Source: UBA4744 sp963718995 (lineage in GTDB: Bacteria; Actinomycetota; Acidimicrobiia; Spongiisociales; UBA4744). From it: DNA of 64,000 bases. The stretch lies in assembly GCA_963718995.1 (NCBI GenBank), contig CAVRAP010000017.1, positions 1 through 64,000 on the forward strand, read 5' to 3'. A program made the position numbers and the translations under genes. Of the stretch, positions 61,866 through 64,000 are shown in pieces. Position 1 is the stretch's first letter; each line of letters starts with the position of its first letter. The notes under the pieces are model-generated. The model was not told the DNA's origin, did no database searches, and saw nothing but the letters and a program-made list of their open reading frames with translations.

Positions 61866-64000
61866 ATGCCGACCCTCGCCGTTCTCGACGGACATAACCT
61901 CGCCTACCGGGCTTTCTATGCCCTTCCGGATGATCTCGCCACGAGCGCGGGCCAGGTAACCAACTCCGTCTACGGGTTCACCTCGATGTTGATCAAGATG
62001 CTGGGCGACCACCACCCCGATGGCCTGGTCGTGACCTGGGATACGCCGCAGGCAACCTTTCGTAAGGACGAGTACCCCGAATACAAGGCACAACGGGAAA
62101 AGGCGCCGGATATCTTCAGAAGTCAGCTACCACTCATAAGAGAGGTCGTCGACACGCTCGGGGTCCGTCAGATTGAACTACCCGGTTTTGAAGCCGATGA
62201 CATCATCGCCACGGTCGCCGAGGAGGCCAAGCGGGACGGGTGGGAGGTCCTGATCGTCAGTGGTGACCGGGACACCTTCCAACTGATCGACGACCACTGC
62301 CGGGTGCTCTACATCCGGCGCGGCATCTCAGACCTATTGATCGCCGACGAAGCGTGGGTCGAAGAACGGTACGGAATCAGAGCGGACCAGTATCCCGACT
62401 ACGCGGCGTTGCGCGGAGATTCCTCCGACAATCTGCCGGGGGTGCCGGGGGTCGGCGAGAAGACTGCCACGCGACTTATTGCCGGCTACGGGAATCTCGA
62501 AGGCCTCTACGACCATCTCGATGAACAGACCCCGAAGCTTCGCGAGAACCTCGAGGCCAATCGTGAACAGGCTTTCCTGAATCGGCGATTGATGCGCTTG
62601 GTGCGGGACCTGTCGTTGGACGTGAAGACGGACACCCTTCGCTGGGACGGTTTCGACCGGGCGGCGGCCAAGGACATCTTCGACAGTATGGAGTTTCACT
62701 CGCTCTGGGACAGGCTCATGGCTCTCGGGTCTGCGTCCGAGGAGCCGATCGGCGACGTGCTCGAGGTGGAAACCGGAGTGATAACCAACCCGGCGGACAT
62801 CGAGAAGTTGATCCAAGCGCGGCCGCTGGTGCTCGAGCCCGTATGGGATGAGCCCGGGTTGACCGGCGTCGTGATTGCCCAAGATGATGAACGGGCAGGC
62901 TTCGTGCCGGTCGAACACCTGCAGTTGCTGGCCGGGGTACTCGGCGACAAAGATCATCCCAAGGTATTGCACGATGCCAAGGACTTCATCCGGTACCTGC
63001 TCGACAACGATATGGCTTTCGATGGACTGGAGACGGATACCGCGCTGGCCGCCTATCTGCTGAACCCGGCCGCAAGGACCTACGAACTCGAGGACCTGGC
63101 CGGCGAGTATCTCAACATCGAGCTCCAATCGCCCGACCGGGACCAGGAATCGGGCTCCCAGGGCATGCTCGACTTCGGCGGTGGTCCCGACCTGGACGCC
63201 GCCGGGCGGCGAGCCGTCGCGGTCGGAAAACTGGCGGAGCGTCTCCGGGGGGTGCTCGCGGAACACGCGGAACTTGCACTTCTGGACGCCATCGAGATGC
63301 CCCTGGTTCTCGTGCTCGCCCGGATGGAGGCAGCCGGAATCGGCATCGATCGCGAATACCTCGAAGATCTGGGAGCGACGCTGCGCGAGCAGCTCTCAGA
63401 ACTGGAGGGTCGTATTCACCACGAGGCCGGCGCGCCGTTCAATATCAATTCGACCGGCCAACTTCGGGAGATTCTCTTCGATCAGCTTGGCTTGCCGGTA
63501 CTCAAGAAGACCCCGAAAGGGGTTCCATCGACCGACGCCTCGGTTCTCGAGAAACTGGCAGACGCCCATCCCATCGTTTCCCAACTCCTCGAATATCGAG
63601 AGTTGGAGAAGCTGCGATCAACGTACGTGGACGGCTACCTGCCACTCATTACCCAAGAAGGTCGAATTCACACGCGCTTCAATCAACTGGCGGCGACGAC
63701 CGGCCGTTTGTCTTCGGACCGGCCGAACCTGCAGAATATCCCGGTTCGCTCCGACCGAGGCAAGACCATCCGGCGTGCTTTCGTTCCACGGCCGGGATGG
63801 CGGTTCGTGATCGCCGATTACTCGCAGATCGAGCTGCGGGTCATGGCCCATTTGAGTATGGATCCGGGTCTGCTCGAGGCCTTCCGGGGAACCGAGACGG
63901 ACATCCACACGGAAACGGCCGCCCGGGTGTTTGGGCTCGATCCGCAGAATGTGACCGATGAAATGCGCCGCCGGGCGAAAGCCATCAACTTCGGGTTGCT
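61866..64000 (+). CDS. polA: DNA polymerase I, 3' end beyond the window
   Basis: The first about 712 residues of PolA. The N-terminal 5'-nuclease domain begins TLAVLDGHNLAYRAFYALP and includes PGFEADDIIAT, SGDRDTFQL and GDSSDNLPGVPGVGEKTATRLI. The central 3'-5' exonuclease-like region lacks the first metal-binding DxE (LEPVWDEPG instead), so proofreading is probably lost, as in mycobacterial and Thermus PolA. The polymerase part shows NINSTGQLREILFDQL, TGRLSSDRPNLQNIPVR, motif A DYSQIELR (Asp651) and the start of motif B (RRRAKAINFG), where the window ends. ATG 61866 gives the standard start. Confidence 0.95.
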   Translation, partial: MPTLAVLDGHNLAYRAFYALPDDLATSAGQVTNSVYGFTSMLIKMLGDHHPDGLVVTWDTPQATFRKDEYPEYKAQREKAPDIFRSQLPLIREVVDTLGVRQIELPGFEADDIIATVAEEAKRDGWEVLIVSGDRDTFQLIDDHCRVLYIRRGISDLLIADEAWVEERYGIRADQYPDYAALRGDSSDNLPGVPGVGEKTATRLIAGYGNLEGLYDHLDEQTPKLRENLEANREQAFLNRRLMRLVRDLSLDVKTDTLRWDGFDRAAAKDIFDSMEFHSLWDRLMALGSASEEPIGDVLEVETGVITNPADIEKLIQARPLVLEPVWDEPGLTGVVIAQDDERAGFVPVEHLQLLAGVLGDKDHPKVLHDAKDFIRYLLDNDMAFDGLETDTALAAYLLNPAARTYELEDLAGEYLNIELQSPDRDQESGSQGMLDFGGGPDLDAAGRRAVAVGKLAERLRGVLAEHAELALLDAIEMPLVLVLARMEAAGIGIDREYLEDLGATLREQLSELEGRIHHEAGAPFNINSTGQLREILFDQLGLPVLKKTPKGVPSTDASVLEKLADAHPIVSQLLEYRELEKLRSTYVDGYLPLITQEGRIHTRFNQLAATTGRLSSDRPNLQNIPVRSDRGKTIRRAFVPRPGWRFVIADYSQIELRVMAHLSMDPGLLEAFRGTETDIHTETAARVFGLDPQNVTDEMRRRAKAINFGL

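Overview
The window is 64 kb of GC-rich, densely packed bacterial chromosome. Gene content points to an actinobacterium: a long dcw cluster ending in ftsZ, SepF, YggT and DivIVA; no actin-type divisome genes; a DUF3040 protein; a DUF222/HNH protein; an eukaryote-like (type 2) IleRS preceded by a T-box; a two-ATPase ArsA/Get3 pair; and PolA with a degenerate proofreading domain. The fit is best with an Acidimicrobiia-like lineage rather than Mycobacteriales or Streptomycetales, but that is an inference from gene order and style, not from a marker search. There is no phage, insertion sequence, CRISPR or rRNA. I see one tRNA.

Layout. 1-5.3 kb: DUF222/HNH protein, a coupled membrane-protein pair, a Nudix hydrolase, a histidine phosphatase, and dinB with a candidate LexA site. 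5.3-12.8 kb: MerR regulator; the moxR-DUF58-transglutaminase cassette on the minus strand; a small conserved gene pair that looks frame-broken; and a catalytically degenerate resolvase-like protein divergent from an HNH nuclease. 12.8-30.3 kb: UspA protein, then the dcw cluster mraZ-rsmH-ftsL-ftsI-murE-mraY-murD-ftsW-murG-murC-murB-ftsQ-ftsZ. It is followed by a pgeF-yggS gene fusion, sepF, yggT and divIVA. Almost every junction overlaps by 1-11 bases, and murF is missing from its usual place. 30.4-36.1 kb: ileS with its T-box leader, then yggU, dksA-like, lspA and rluD-like. 36.1-42.1 kb: two adjacent phosphofructokinases of different phosphoryl-donor type, divergent from dnaE. 42.1-46.4 kb: the ArsA-like pair, a small protein, and a two-domain ThyX-like protein. 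46.4-51.8 kb: transporters, a hotdog thioesterase, xanthine phosphoribosyltransferase, and endonuclease III. 51.8-59.5 kb: ccdA fused by overlap to trpE-ygfZ-trpC-trpF-trpB-trpA and a GT87-type membrane protein (trpD and trpG absent). 59.6-64 kb: a GT-C-like membrane protein, tRNA-Leu(CAA), a small coiled-coil protein, and polA, which runs off the end.

Regulatory elements readable in the sequence are an MraZ box array sitting on a sigma-70-like promoter, a large hairpin before rsmH that matches the position and form of the actinobacterial mraW RNA motif, a repeat-rich ftsZ leader that can fold in two exclusive ways, and the ileS T-box. The strongest candidates for something new are the ArsA-like pair, whose two subunits carry complementary P-loop defects (each lacks the lysine the other keeps), the PgeF-YggS fusion, the double ThyX-like protein, and the ftsZ leader. 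I saw no convincing intrinsic terminators. The larger gene-free stretches (13304-13562, 33609-33946, 38346-38571, 51567-51813, 61219-61450) hold the elements listed, except 51567-51813, where I see only divergent start signals.
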